A stretch of DNA of 64,000 bases from Astropecten irregularis (taxonomy: Eukaryota; Echinodermata; Asteroidea; Paxillosida; Astropectinidae). Position numbers and translations under genes: made by a program. Positions within the stretch are counted from its first letter, which is position 1, and each line of letters begins with the position of its first letter. The stretch lies in contig OZ020244.1 of NCBI GenBank assembly GCA_963971285.1, positions 6,014,001 through 6,078,000 on the forward strand. Direction: 5' to 3'. Below are positions 1-13,300 of this stretch, piece after piece. Below the pieces are notes generated by a model. That model saw only the letters and a list, made by a program, of their open reading frames with translations. It was not told the DNA's origin and ran no database searches.

Positions 1-323
1 GGTCCAAGTATCCGAGGGATTCTTCGACCTGACTGCCGCAGGAGGTTCCAGCAGTGGGCTTCACCAAGGACCCCGCCGTGCCGCAAGGCCGAGGCCTTCG
101 CACCGAGTGGCACGGGCCGTTTTGGCCGCAGACTCCGAGAAACGGCCACCTCCGAGTAGCGTTCCGGCAGCGAGAGGTACGCTGTGGCAGACGGCCCAGA
201 TTTTGGCTGCATTAACCACGGCCCTTTTTGGCCACAAGAGTCCGAGAAACTGCCTCGTGTAAGGCGGCAGGGAAAGGTCTGCCATGGCGACCGGCGGAGG
301 ACTCTCGCCCCAAGAGGTAGTAT

Positions 324-1337
324 GGCGACAGTTATTATTTGTTTTATGTAAAACACCGGACTATGAGGATAGTTACTATTTGATTTATGTAAAACGCCAC
401 AATATGACCACAGTTACTATTTGATTCATGTAAAACACCACAATATGACGACAGCTACTATTCGATTCATGTAAAACACCACAATATGACGACAGCTACT
501 ATTCGATTCATGTAAAACACCACAATATGACGACAGCTACTATTTGATTCATGTAAAACACCGCAATAAAAACGACAGCTACTATCTGATTCATGTAAAA
601 CACCACAATATGACGACAGCTACTATTCGATTCATGTAAAACACCACAATATGATGGCAGTTACAATCTGATTCGTGTAAGACACCGCAATATGATGGCA
701 GTTACTATTTGATTCATGTAAAACGCCACAATATGACAGTTACTATTTGATTCATGTAAAACGCCGCAATATGGTGGCAGTTACTATTTGATTCATGTAA
801 AGCACCGCAATTTGACTACAGTTACTATTTTATTAATTTAAAAACCACGCAATATGATGGCAGTTACTATTTTACTCATGTAACCACCGGAATATGACAA
901 CAGTTACTATCTGATTCATATAAAACATCAGAATATGATGACAGTTACTGTACTATTTGATTCATGTAAAACACCACAATATGACGACAGCTACTATTGA
1001 TTCATGTAAAACACCACAATATGACGACAGCTACTATTGATTCATGTAAAACACCACAATATGACGACAGCTACTATTCGATTCATGTAAAACACCACAA
1101 TATGACGACAGCTACTATTTGATTCATGTAAAACACCGCAATAAAAACGACAGCTACTATTTGATTCATGTAAAACACCACAATATGACGACAGCTACTA
1201 TTCGATTCATGTAAAACACCACAATATGACGACAGCTACTATTTGATTCATGTAAAACGCCACAATATGAGGACGTTATTTGGTTAATGGAAACACCGCA
1301 ATGTGACGACGTTGCTATATGATTCATGTAAAACACC
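324..1337. repeat. 41-bp minisatellite array (representative)
   Basis: The monomer reads approximately tgattcatgtaaaacaccac followed by aatatgacgacagctactat and one further base. Successive gtaaaacacc words at 430 and 471 give the 41-bp period. Variant monomers (gcaataaaaacgacagctac; gcaatttgactacagttact; ggaatatgacaacagttact) occur in a fixed order that repeats in every unit, so the variant order was set before the unit was amplified. Equivalent arrays lie at 1701-2389, 2746-3839 and 5011-5147 and in each later unit. Confidence 0.93.
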
Positions 1338-1700
1338 GATTCAAAAGTGTGGGGGAAGATCCGAGTGCGGGGTCCAAGTATCCGAGGGATTCTTCGACCT
1401 GACTGCCGCAGGAGGTTCCAGCAGTGGACTTCACCAACGACCCCGCCGTGCCACAAGGCCGAGGCCTTCGCACCGAGTGGCACGGGCCGTTTTGGCCGCA
1501 GACTCCGAGAAACGGCCGCCTCTGAGTAGCGTTGCGGCAGCGAGAGGTACGCTGTGGCAGACGGCCCAGATTTTGGCTGCGTTAACCACGGCCCTTTTTG
1601 GCCACATGGCACATGAGTCCGAGAAACTGCCTCGTGTAAGGCGGCAGGGAAAGGTCTGCCATGGCGACCGGCGGAGGACTCTCGCTCCAAGAGGTAGTAT
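1338..1700. repeat. GC-rich satellite core block A
   Basis: CpG-rich block flanked by AT-rich minisatellite; other copies at 6515, 11692, 19658 and 24835. It contains an internal diverged duplication: gactccgagaaacggcc and gagtccgagaaactgcc lie about 110 bp apart, each preceded by a ggcc-tttt-ggcc word. The A core has an extra atggcacat stretch (about 1606-1614) that is absent from B and D. No known family is recognised. Confidence 0.85.
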
Positions 1701-2389
1701 GGCGACAGTTATTATTTGTTTTATGTAAAACACCGGACTATGAGGAGAGTTACTATTTGATTTATGTAAAACGCCACAATATGACCACAGTTACTATTTG
1801 ATTCATGTAAAACACCACAATATGATGACAGTTACTACTTGATTCATGTAAAACGCCGCAATATGGTGGCAGTTACTATTTGATTCATGTAAAGCACCGC
1901 AATTTGACTACAGTTACTATTTTATTAATTTAAAAACGACGCAATATGATGGCAGTTACTATTTTACTCATGTAACCACCGGAATATGACAACAGTTACT
2001 ATCTGATTCATATAAAACATCAGAATATGATGACAGTTACTGTACTATTTGATTCATGTAAAACACCACAATATGACGACAGCTGCTATTGATTCATGTA
2101 AAACACCACAATATGACGACAGCTACTATTCGATTCATGTAAAACACCACAATATGACGACAGCTACTATTTGATTCATGTAAAACACCGCAATAAAAAC
2201 GACAGCTACTATTTGATTCATGTAAAACACAACAATATGACGACAGCTACTATTCGATTCATGTAAAACACCACAATATGACGACAGCTACTATTTGATT
2301 CATGTAAAACGCCACAATATGAGGACGTTATTTGGTTAATGGAAACACCGCAATGTGACGACGTTGCTATATGATTCATGTAAAACACC

Positions 2390-2745
2390 GATGCAAAAGT
2401 GTGGGGGAAGATCCGAGTGCGGGGTCCAAGTATCCGAGGGATTCTTCGACCTGACTGCCGCAGGAGGTTCCAGCAGTGGACTTCACCAACGACCCCGCCG
2501 TGCCACAAGGCCAAGGCCTTCGCACCGAGTGGCACGGGCCGTTTTGGCCGCAGACTCCGAGAAACGGCCACCTCTGAGTAGCGTTGCGGCAGCGAGAGGT
2601 ACGCTGTGGCAGACGGCCCAGATTTTGGCTGCATTAACCACGGCCCTTTTTGGCCACAAGAGTCCGAGAAACTGCCTCGTGTAAGGCGGCAGGGAAAGGT
2701 CTGCCGTGGCGACCGGCGGAGGACTCTCGCTCCAAGAGGTAGTAT
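2390..2745. repeat. GC-rich satellite core block B
   Basis: Homologous to cores A and D, with diagnostic aaggccaaggcct and gccgtggcg. Other copies lie at 7567, 12744 and 20710. It is missing from the short unit and from the terminal unit. Confidence 0.85.
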
Positions 2746-4370
2746 GGCGACAGTTATTATTTGTTTTATGTAAAACACCGGACTATGAGGAGAGTTACTA
2801 TTTGATTTAGGTAAAACACCGGTATATAAGGAGAGATACTATCTGATTCATGTAAAACGCCGCAATATGAACACTGGAATGTAAGGAGAGTTACTACTTG
2901 TATCTCATTCATATAAATCACCAAAATATGACGACAGGTACTATTTTACTCAAGTAAAACACCGGAATATGATGACAGTTACTATTTGTTTTAAGTAAAC
3001 TTTTGTACTGCAATATGAGGAGAGTTACTATCCGATTCATGTAAAACACCACAATATGACGACAGCTACTATTTGATTCTTGTAAAACACCACAATATGA
3101 CGACAGTTACTATTTGATTCATGTAAAGCACCGCAATTTGACTACAGTTACTATTTTATTAATTTAAAAACGACGCAATATGATGACAGTTACTATTTTA
3201 CTCATGTAACCGTCGGAATATGACAACAGTTACTATCTGATTCATATAAAACATCAGAATATGATGACAGTTACTCTACTATTAGATTCATGTAAAGCGC
3301 CGCAATATGATGACAGTTACTATCTTATTCGTGTAAGACACCGCAATATGACGGCAGTTACTATTTGATTCATGTAAAACGCCACAATATGATGGCAGTT
3401 ACTATTTGATTCATGTAAAACGCCGCAATATGGTGGCAGTTACTATTTGATTCATGTAAAGCACCGCAATTTGACTACAGTTACTATTTTATTAATTTAA
3501 AAACGACGCAATATGATGGCAGTTACTATTTTACTCATGTAACCACCGGAATATGACAACAGTTACTATCTGATTCATATAAAACATCAGAATATGATGA
3601 CAGTTACTGTACTAGTTCATGTAAAGCGGCCAATATGATGACAGTTACTATTTTATTCATGGAAAACCCCGAAATATGACAACAGTTACTATCTGATTCA
3701 TATAAAACACCAGAATATGATGACAGTTACTGTACTATTTGATTCATGTAAAACGCCACAATATGATGGCAGTTACTATTTGATTCATGTAAAACGCCAC
3801 AATATGATGACAGTTACTATTTTATTCATGGAAAACACTGATGCAAAAAGGGGGTAAAAATCCGAGTGTTGGGTCCGAGGGTTTCTTACACCCGACGGTC
3901 GCAGAGGGGTCAAGCAGTGGGGTCAAGGACCCGCCGTGCCGCACGACCGAGGCCTTCGCAGCGAATTTTTTTTTAAAAATCTTTAAGTGTACGCCGTAAC
4001 TTGAACATTTCCAATTAGGAAATTTAACAGGTATAAAAAAACACTCACACATAGAATCACGGAGACAGGCTTAATATTAAACTGTTCCTCCTGACATTTC
4101 AAAGGAGAAATAAAAAGATGCAAAAGTTAAGCAGACCGTCAGGTGTTCAGGGGCACGCGATTCACCGGGATACTTTCAACCAGCTTACCGGCTCCCATAT
4201 AGTACCCATAGGCTTACTGGCAAGCCGACTACTGCATATCCTCCCCACCATTGAGACCTTAGCCTGACATGCAAAGCTCTGAAGGACTAAGAGGGAGAAA
4301 CAAGGCGGCCCCTGGACCATCGCGGTGCCAGGGTCCGCACATGCCATGTTCCATTCATTATCAGAGAGTC

Positions 4371-4443
4371 AGGATCGGAGAATCGAACCCAGGCTGCCGG
4401 AAGTCTGAGCGGTGGTACCATCGCTTATCCCACCGAGCCAGAA
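4371..4443 (-). repeat. tRNA-like sequence 1 in C segment
   Basis: Minus strand: an A-box-like tggctcggtgg and a B-box-like gggttcgattc lie about 39 nt apart, as in pol III type 2 promoters. A standard acceptor stem is not evident, so this is tRNA-derived and not a working tRNA gene. Copies: 9548, 14725, 17521 and 22691. Confidence 0.7.
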
Positions 4444-4524
4444 GCGTTGGTGACAACCCGGCAGTTTCTAAAACTATTTATACCAGACAATTGACAGGAG
4501 AAAAACATTAAACAAAATTACTGA

Positions 4525-4592
4525 GAGCACATCGGGGCTCGAACCCGGGCCAAGTAATTCAAAGTCCCTTTCCCTAACCACTCGGCCACATC
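4525..4592 (-). repeat. tRNA-like sequence 2 in C segment
   Basis: Minus strand: tggccgagtgg matches the A-box consensus exactly and gggttcgagcccc matches the B box, with about 31 nt between them. The D-arm resembles Ser/Leu tRNAs, but there is no long variable arm and the ends do not pair well. Best read as a SINE head or tRNA pseudogene with an intact internal promoter. Copies: 9702, 14879, 17675 and 22845. Confidence 0.72.
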
Positions 4593-5147
4593 ACATGTAT
4601 TGACGGTGTCATGGAATGTAGCAATGAAGTGATTGTCGATACCCTATTGGCTTAAAATCACTCGAGCGTGTTATGAACAGTCTCCGTAGTCATGTATAAC
4701 CCGCTATGGAATCACCTAATCCAAGTCCTAATCCAAGACTTTGTAGCAACATTTTCAAAACTTTAGGGCAAAGTGCTTGCCACCTGGTCTTGCCAGAGGT
4801 CGCGGAGACGTCTCTCCTTGGTGAGAGCGTAAGCCATTTTATGTTGGAGACGTCTCCGCCATTGGCGGAGACACTTCCCCGACACTCATTACATTCACCA
4901 ATATTGAACAGACACTTCTTATACAAGTATTTTCTAAGCCCTGTGTTGGATGTCTTTAAAAACAATGGATGCCGAACCCGGTAACCAGAGTTTAGACTTT
5001 CACATAGAAACTGATCCATGTAAAACACCGAAAGATGAAGGCAGTTACTATTTGATTCATGTAAAACGCCACAACATGAGGACGTTATTTGGTTAATGGA
5101 AACATCGCAATGTGACTACGTTGCTATATGATTCATGTAAAACACCG

Positions 5148-5500
5148 ATGCAAAAGTGGGCGAAAAACCGAGTGCGGGGTCCAAGTATCCGAGGGATTCT
5201 TCGACCTGACTGCCGCAGGAGGTTCCAGCAGTGGGCTTCACCAAGGACCCCGCCGTGCCGCAAGGCCGAGGCCTTCGCACCGAGTGGCACGGGCCGTTTT
5301 GGCCGCAGACTCCGAGAAACGGCCACCTCCGAGTAGCGTTCCGGCAGCGAGAGGTACGCTGTGGCAGACGGCCCAGATTTTGGCTGCATTAACCACGGCC
5401 CTTTTTGGCCACAAGAGTCCGAGAAACTGCCTCGTGTAAGGCGGCAGGGAAAGGTCTGCCATGGCGACCGGCGGAGGACTCTCGCCCCAAGAGGTAGTAT
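5148..5500. repeat. GC-rich satellite core block D
   Basis: Third full core of the unit, starting gatgcaaaagtgggcg. Other copies at 1 (partial), 10325, 15502, 18298 and 23468. The copies at 15502 and 23468 share two variants (gcaaaaatggg, and gccgtggcg in place of gccatggcg) that the other D cores lack, a sign of exchange between non-adjacent units. The internal duplication has a spacing of 107 bp (tccgagaaac at 5311 and 5418). Confidence 0.85.
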
Positions 5501-8500
5501 GGCGACAGTTATTATTTGTTTTATGTAAAACACCGGACTATGAGGATAGTTACTATTTGATTTATGTAAAACGCCACAATATGACCACAGTTACTATTTG
5601 ATTCATGTAAAACACCACAATATGACGACAGCTACTATTCGATTCATGTAAAACACCACAATATGACGACAGCTACTATTCGATTCATGTAAAACACCAC
5701 AATATGACGACAGCTACTATTTGATTCATGTAAAACACCGCAATAAAAACGACAGCTACTATCTGATTCATGTAAAACACCACAATATGACGACAGCTAC
5801 TATTCGATTCATGTAAAACACCACAATATGATGGCAGTTACAATCTGATTCGTGTAAGACACCGCAATATGATGGCAGTTACTATTTGATTCATGTAAAA
5901 CGCCACAATATGACAGTTACTATTTGATTCATGTAAAACGCCGCAATATGGTGGCAGTTACTATTTGATTCATGTAAAGCACCGCAATTTGACTACAGTT
6001 ACTATTTTATTAATTTAAAAACCACGCAATATGATGGCAGTTACTATTTTACTCATGTAACCACCGGAATATGACAACAGTTACTATCTGATTCATATAA
6101 AACATCAGAATATGATGACAGTTACTGTACTATTTGATTCATGTAAAACACCACAATATGACGACAGCTACTATTGATTCATGTAAAACACCACAATATG
6201 ACGACAGCTACTATTGATTCATGTAAAACACCACAATATGACGACAGCTACTATTCGATTCATGTAAAACACCACAATATGACGACAGCTACTATTTGAT
6301 TCATGTAAAACACCGCAATAAAAACGACAGCTACTATTTGATTCATGTAAAACACCACAATATGACGACAGCTACTATTCGATTCATGTAAAACACCACA
6401 ATATGACGACAGCTACTATTTGATTCATGTAAAACGCCACAATATGAGGACGTTATTTGGTTAATGGAAACACCGCAATGTGACGACGTTGCTATATGAT
6501 TCATGTAAAACACCGATTCAAAAGTGTGGGGGAAGATCCGAGTGCGGGGTCCAAGTATCCGAGGGATTCTTCGACCTGACTGCCGCAGGAGGTTCCAGCA
6601 GTGGACTTCACCAACGACCCCGCCGTGCCACAAGGCCGAGGCCTTCGCACCGAGTGGCACGGGCCGTTTTGGCCGCAGACTCCGAGAAACGGCCGCCTCT
6701 GAGTAGCGTTGCGGCAGCGAGAGGTACGCTGTGGCAGACGGCCCAGATTTTGGCTGCGTTAACCACGGCCCTTTTTGGCCACATGGCACATGAGTCCGAG
6801 AAACTGCCTCGTGTAAGGCGGCAGGGAAAGGTCTGCCATGGCGACCGGCGGAGGACTCTCGCTCCAAGAGGTAGTATGGCGACAGTTATTATTTGTTTTA
6901 TGTAAAACACCGGACTATGAGGAGAGTTACTATTTGATTTATGTAAAACGCCACAATATGACCACAGTTACTATTTGATTCATGTAAAACACCACAATAT
7001 GATGACAGTTACTACTTGATTCATGTAAAACGCCGCAATATGGTGGCAGTTACTATTTGATTCATGTAAAGCACCGCAATTTGACTACAGTTACTATTTT
7101 ATTAATTTAAAAACGACGCAATATGATGGCAGTTACTATTTTACTCATGTAACCACCGGAATATGACAACAGTTACTATCTGATTCATATAAAACATCAG
7201 AATATGATGACAGTTACTGTACTATTTGATTCATGTAAAACACCACAATATGACGACAGCTACTATTGATTCATGTAAAACACCACAATATGACGACAGC
7301 TACTATTCGATTCATGTAAAACACCACAATATGACGACAGCTACTATTTGATTCATGTAAAACACCGCAATAAAAACGACAGCTACTATTTGATTCATGT
7401 AAAACACAACAATATGACGACAGCTACTATTCGATTCATGTAAAACACCACAATATGACGACAGCTACTATTTGATTCATGTAAAACGCCACAATATGAG
7501 GACGTTATTTGGTTAATGGAAACACCGCAATGTGACGACGTTGCTATATGATTCATGTAAAACACCGATGCAAAAGTGTGGGGGAAGATCCGAGTGCGGG
7601 GTCCAAGTATCCGAGGGATTCTTCGACCTGACTGCCGCAGGAGGTTCCAGCAGTGGACTTCACCAACGACCCCGCCGTGCCACAAGGCCAAGGCCTTCGC
7701 ACCGAGTGGCACGGGCCGTTTTGGCCGCAGACTCCGAGAAACGGCCACCTCTGAGTAGCGTTGCGGCAGCGAGAGGTACGCTGTGGCAGACGGCCCAGAT
7801 TTTGGCTGCATTAACCACGGCCCTTTTTGGCCACAAGAGTCCGAGAAACTGCCTCGTGTAAGGCGGCAGGGAAAGGTCTGCCGTGGCGACCGGCGGAGGA
7901 CTCTCGCTCCAAGAGGTAGTATGGCGACAGTTATTATTTGTTTTATGTAAAACACCGGACTATGAGGAGAGTTACTATTTGATTTAGGTAAAACACCGGT
8001 ATATAAGGAGAGATACTATCTGATTCATGTAAAACGCCGCAATATGAACACTGGAATGTAAGGAGAGTTACTACTTGTATCTCATTCATATAAATCACCA
8101 AAATATGACGACAGGTACTATTTTACTCAAGTAAAACACCGGAATATGATGACAGTTACTATTTGTTTTAAGTAAACTTTTGTACTGCAATATGAGGAGA
8201 GTTACTATCCGATTCATGTAAAACACCACAATATGACGACAGCTACTATTTGATTCTTGTAAAACACCACAATATGACGACAGTTACTATTTGATTCATG
8301 TAAAGCACCGCAATTTGACTACAGTTACTATTTTATTAATTTAAAAACGACGCAATATGATGACAGTTACTATTTTACTCATGTAACCGTCGGAATATGA
8401 CAACAGTTACTATCTGATTCATATAAAACATCAGAATATGATGACAGTTACTCTACTATTAGATTCATGTAAAGCGCCGCAATATGATGACAGTTACTAT

Positions 8501-9016
8501 CTTATTCGTGTAAGACACCGCAATATGACGGCAGTTACTATTTGATTCATGTAAAACGCCACAATATGATGGCAGTTACTATTTGATTCATGTAAAACGC
8601 CGCAATATGGTGGCAGTTACTATTTGATTCATGTAAAGCACCGCAATTTGACTACAGTTACTATTTTATTAATTTAAAAACGACGCAATATGATGGCAGT
8701 TACTATTTTACTCATGTAACCACCGGAATATGACAACAGTTACTATCTGATTCATATAAAACATCAGAATATGATGACAGTTACTGTACTAGTTCATGTA
8801 AAGCGGCCAATATGATGACAGTTACTATTTTATTCATGGAAAACCCCGAAATATGACAACAGTTACTATCTGATTCATATAAAACACCAGAATATGATGA
8901 CAGTTACTGTACTATTTGATTCATGTAAAACGCCACAATATGATGGCAGTTACTATTTGATTCATGTAAAACGCCACAATATGATGACAGTTACTATTTT
9001 ATTCATGGAAAACACT

Positions 9017-10187
9017 GATGCAAAAAGGGGGTAAAAATCCGAGTGTTGGGTCCGAGGGTTTCTTACACCCGACGGTCGCAGAGGGGTCAAGCAGTGGGGT
9101 CAAGGACCCGCCGTGCCGCACGACCGAGGCCTTCGCAGCGAATTTTTTTTTAAAAATCTTTAAGTGTACGCCGTAACTTGAACATTTCCAATTAGGAAAT
9201 TTAACAGGTATAAAAAAACACTCACACATAGAATCACGGAGACAGGCTTAATATTAAACTGTTCCTCCTGACATTTCAAAGGAGAAATAAAAAGATGCAA
9301 AAGTTAAGCAGACCGTCAGGTGTTCAGGGGCACGCGATTCACCGGGATACTTTCAACCAGCTTACCGGCTCCCATATAGTACCCATAGGCTTACTGGCAA
9401 GCCGACTACTGCATATCCTCCCCACCATTGAGACCTTAGCCTGACATGCAAAGCTCTGAAGGACTAAGAGGGAGAAACAAGGCGGCCCCTGGACCATCGC
9501 GGTGCCAGGGTCCGCACATGCCATGTTCCATTCATTATCAGAGAGTCAGGATCGGAGAATCGAACCCAGGCTGCCGGAAGTCTGAGCGGTGGTACCATCG
9601 GTTATCCCACCGAGCCAGAAGCGTTGGTGACAACCCGGCAGTTTCTAAAACTATTTATACCAGACAATTGACAGGAGAAAAACATTAAACAAAATTACTG
9701 AGAGCACATCGGGGCTCGAACCCGGGCCAAGTAATTCAAAGTCCCTTTCCCTAACCACTCGGCCACATCACATGTATTGACGGTGTCATGGAATGTAGCA
9801 ATGAAGTGATTGTCGATACCCTATTGGCTTAAAATCACTCGAGCGTGTTATGAACAGTCTCCGTAGTCATGTATAACCCGCTATGGAATCACCTAATCCA
9901 AGTCCTAATCCAAGACTTTGTAGCAACATTTTCAAAACTTTAGGGCAAAGTGCTTGCCACCTGGTCTTGCCAGAGGTCGCGGAGACGTCTCTCCTTGGTG
10001 AGAGCGTAAGCCATTTTATGTTGGAGACGTCTCCGCCATTGGCGGAGACACTTCCCCGACACTCATTACATTCACCAATATTGAACAGACACTTCTTATA
10101 CAAGTATTTTCTAAGCCCTGTGTTGGATGTCTTTAAAAACAATGGATGCCGAACCCGGTAACCAGAGTTTAGACTTTCACATAGAAA
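9017..10187. repeat. Satellite C segment, copy in unit 1
   Basis: Same layout as the copy at 3840, with tRNA-like sequences at 9548-9620 and 9702-9769 (minus). Position 9601 is G, a variant shared only with the copy at 22160. Confidence 0.85.
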
Positions 10188-10324
10188 CTGATCCATGTAA
10201 AACACCGAAAGATGAAGGCAGTTACTATTTGATTCATGTAAAACGCCACAACATGAGGACGTTATTTGGTTAATGGAAACATCGCAATGTGACTACGTTG
10301 CTATATGATTCATGTAAAACACCG

Positions 10325-13300
10325 ATGCAAAAGTGGGCGAAAAACCGAGTGCGGGGTCCAAGTATCCGAGGGATTCTTCGACCTGACTGCCGCAGGAGGT
10401 TCCAGCAGTGGGCTTCACCAAGGACCCCGCCGTGCCGCAAGGCCGAGGCCTTCGCACCGAGTGGCACGGGCCGTTTTGGCCGCAGACTCCGAGAAACGGC
10501 CACCTCCGAGTAGCGTTCCGGCAGCGAGAGGTACGCTGTGGCAGACGGCCCAGATTTTGGCTGCATTAACCACGGCCCTTTTTGGCCACAAGAGTCCGAG
10601 AAACTGCCTCGTGTAAGGCGGCAGGGAAAGGTCTGCCATGGCGACCGGCGGAGGACTCTCGCCCCAAGAGGTAGTATGGCGACAGTTATTATTTGTTTTA
10701 TGTAAAACACCGGACTATGAGGATAGTTACTATTTGATTTATGTAAAACGCCACAATATGACCACAGTTACTATTTGATTCATGTAAAACACCACAATAT
10801 GACGACAGCTACTATTCGATTCATGTAAAACACCACAATATGACGACAGCTACTATTCGATTCATGTAAAACACCACAATATGACGACAGCTACTATTTG
10901 ATTCATGTAAAACACCGCAATAAAAACGACAGCTACTATCTGATTCATGTAAAACACCACAATATGACGACAGCTACTATTCGATTCATGTAAAACACCA
11001 CAATATGATGGCAGTTACAATCTGATTCGTGTAAGACACCGCAATATGATGGCAGTTACTATTTGATTCATGTAAAACGCCACAATATGACAGTTACTAT
11101 TTGATTCATGTAAAACGCCGCAATATGGTGGCAGTTACTATTTGATTCATGTAAAGCACCGCAATTTGACTACAGTTACTATTTTATTAATTTAAAAACC
11201 ACGCAATATGATGGCAGTTACTATTTTACTCATGTAACCACCGGAATATGACAACAGTTACTATCTGATTCATATAAAACATCAGAATATGATGACAGTT
11301 ACTGTACTATTTGATTCATGTAAAACACCACAATATGACGACAGCTACTATTGATTCATGTAAAACACCACAATATGACGACAGCTACTATTGATTCATG
11401 TAAAACACCACAATATGACGACAGCTACTATTCGATTCATGTAAAACACCACAATATGACGACAGCTACTATTTGATTCATGTAAAACACCGCAATAAAA
11501 ACGACAGCTACTATTTGATTCATGTAAAACACCACAATATGACGACAGCTACTATTCGATTCATGTAAAACACCACAATATGACGACAGCTACTATTTGA
11601 TTCATGTAAAACGCCACAATATGAGGACGTTATTTGGTTAATGGAAACACCGCAATGTGACGACGTTGCTATATGATTCATGTAAAACACCGATTCAAAA
11701 GTGTGGGGGAAGATCCGAGTGCGGGGTCCAAGTATCCGAGGGATTCTTCGACCTGACTGCCGCAGGAGGTTCCAGCAGTGGACTTCACCAACGACCCCGC
11801 CGTGCCACAAGGCCGAGGCCTTCGCACCGAGTGGCACGGGCCGTTTTGGCCGCAGACTCCGAGAAACGGCCGCCTCTGAGTAGCGTTGCGGCAGCGAGAG
11901 GTACGCTGTGGCAGACGGCCCAGATTTTGGCTGCGTTAACCACGGCCCTTTTTGGCCACATGGCACATGAGTCCGAGAAACTGCCTCGTGTAAGGCGGCA
12001 GGGAAAGGTCTGCCATGGCGACCGGCGGAGGACTCTCGCTCCAAGAGGTAGTATGGCGACAGTTATTATTTGTTTTATGTAAAACACCGGACTATGAGGA
12101 GAGTTACTATTTGATTTATGTAAAACGCCACAATATGACCACAGTTACTATTTGATTCATGTAAAACACCACAATATGATGACAGTTACTACTTGATTCA
12201 TGTAAAACGCCGCAATATGGTGGCAGTTACTATTTGATTCATGTAAAGCACCGCAATTTGACTACAGTTACTATTTTATTAATTTAAAAACGACGCAATA
12301 TGATGGCAGTTACTATTTTACTCATGTAACCACCGGAATATGACAACAGTTACTATCTGATTCATATAAAACATCAGAATATGATGACAGTTACTGTACT
12401 ATTTGATTCATGTAAAACACCACAATATGACGACAGCTACTATTGATTCATGTAAAACACCACAATATGACGACAGCTACTATTCGATTCATGTAAAACA
12501 CCACAATATGACGACAGCTACTATTTGATTCATGTAAAACACCGCAATAAAAACGACAGCTACTATTTGATTCATGTAAAACACAACAATATGACGACAG
12601 CTACTATTCGATTCATGTAAAACACCACAATATGACGACAGCTACTATTTGATTCATGTAAAACGCCACAATATGAGGACGTTATTTGGTTAATGGAAAC
12701 ACCGCAATGTGACGACGTTGCTATATGATTCATGTAAAACACCGATGCAAAAGTGTGGGGGAAGATCCGAGTGCGGGGTCCAAGTATCCGAGGGATTCTT
12801 CGACCTGACTGCCGCAGGAGGTTCCAGCAGTGGACTTCACCAACGACCCCGCCGTGCCACAAGGCCAAGGCCTTCGCACCGAGTGGCACGGGCCGTTTTG
12901 GCCGCAGACTCCGAGAAACGGCCACCTCTGAGTAGCGTTGCGGCAGCGAGAGGTACGCTGTGGCAGACGGCCCAGATTTTGGCTGCATTAACCACGGCCC
13001 TTTTTGGCCACAAGAGTCCGAGAAACTGCCTCGTGTAAGGCGGCAGGGAAAGGTCTGCCGTGGCGACCGGCGGAGGACTCTCGCTCCAAGAGGTAGTATG
13101 GCGACAGTTATTATTTGTTTTATGTAAAACACCGGACTATGAGGAGAGTTACTATTTGATTTAGGTAAAACACCGGTATATAAGGAGAGATACTATCTGA
13201 TTCATGTAAAACGCCGCAATATGAACACTGGAATGTAAGGAGAGTTACTACTTGTATCTCATTCATATAAATCACCAAAATATGACGACAGGTACTATTT

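Larger units (their letters stand above)
3840..5010. repeat. Satellite C segment, copy in unit 0
   Basis: It starts with about 125 bp of truncated, diverged core (gatgcaaaaagggggtaaaa to cttcgcagcgaa) that ends at a T/A-rich run near 3966. The rest is unlike the minisatellite. It contains two tRNA-like sequences on the minus strand (4371-4443 and 4525-4592) and inverted ggagacgtctcc words around 4800-4875 that could fold back. Its middle part (about 4118-4680) has a diverged relative at 26960-27540. The simplest reading is a tRNA-derived, SINE-like insertion captured into the satellite before amplification. Confidence 0.85.
1..5147. repeat. Satellite unit 0 (5'-truncated by window edge)
   Basis: This unit lacks about the first 29 bases of the 5177-bp repeat. 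Order: D core 1-323, minisatellite 324-1337, A core 1338-1700, minisatellite 1701-2389, B core 2390-2745, minisatellite 2746-3839, C segment 3840-5010, short minisatellite 5011-5147. A private substitution near 2091 (agctgctatt against agctactatt elsewhere) separates it from unit 1. Confidence 0.93.
5148..10324. repeat. Satellite unit 1 (full 5177 bp)
   Basis: Complete unit: D core 5148-5500, A core 6515-6877, B core 7567-7922, C segment 9017-10187, with 41-bp minisatellite between blocks. It is nearly identical to unit 0. At 9601 it carries G in the first tRNA-like sequence where units 0, 2 and the short unit carry C; the only other unit with G is unit 4. Confidence 0.94.

Noticed and set aside
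324-1337. 41-bp direct repeats as a CRISPR array
   Set aside because: The repeats are contiguous and degenerate, with no unique spacers, and the context is eukaryotic.
4371-4592. Functional tRNA genes in the satellite
   Set aside because: A and B boxes are good, but acceptor-stem ends do not pair and the anticodon arms are degenerate; they are better called tRNA-derived.
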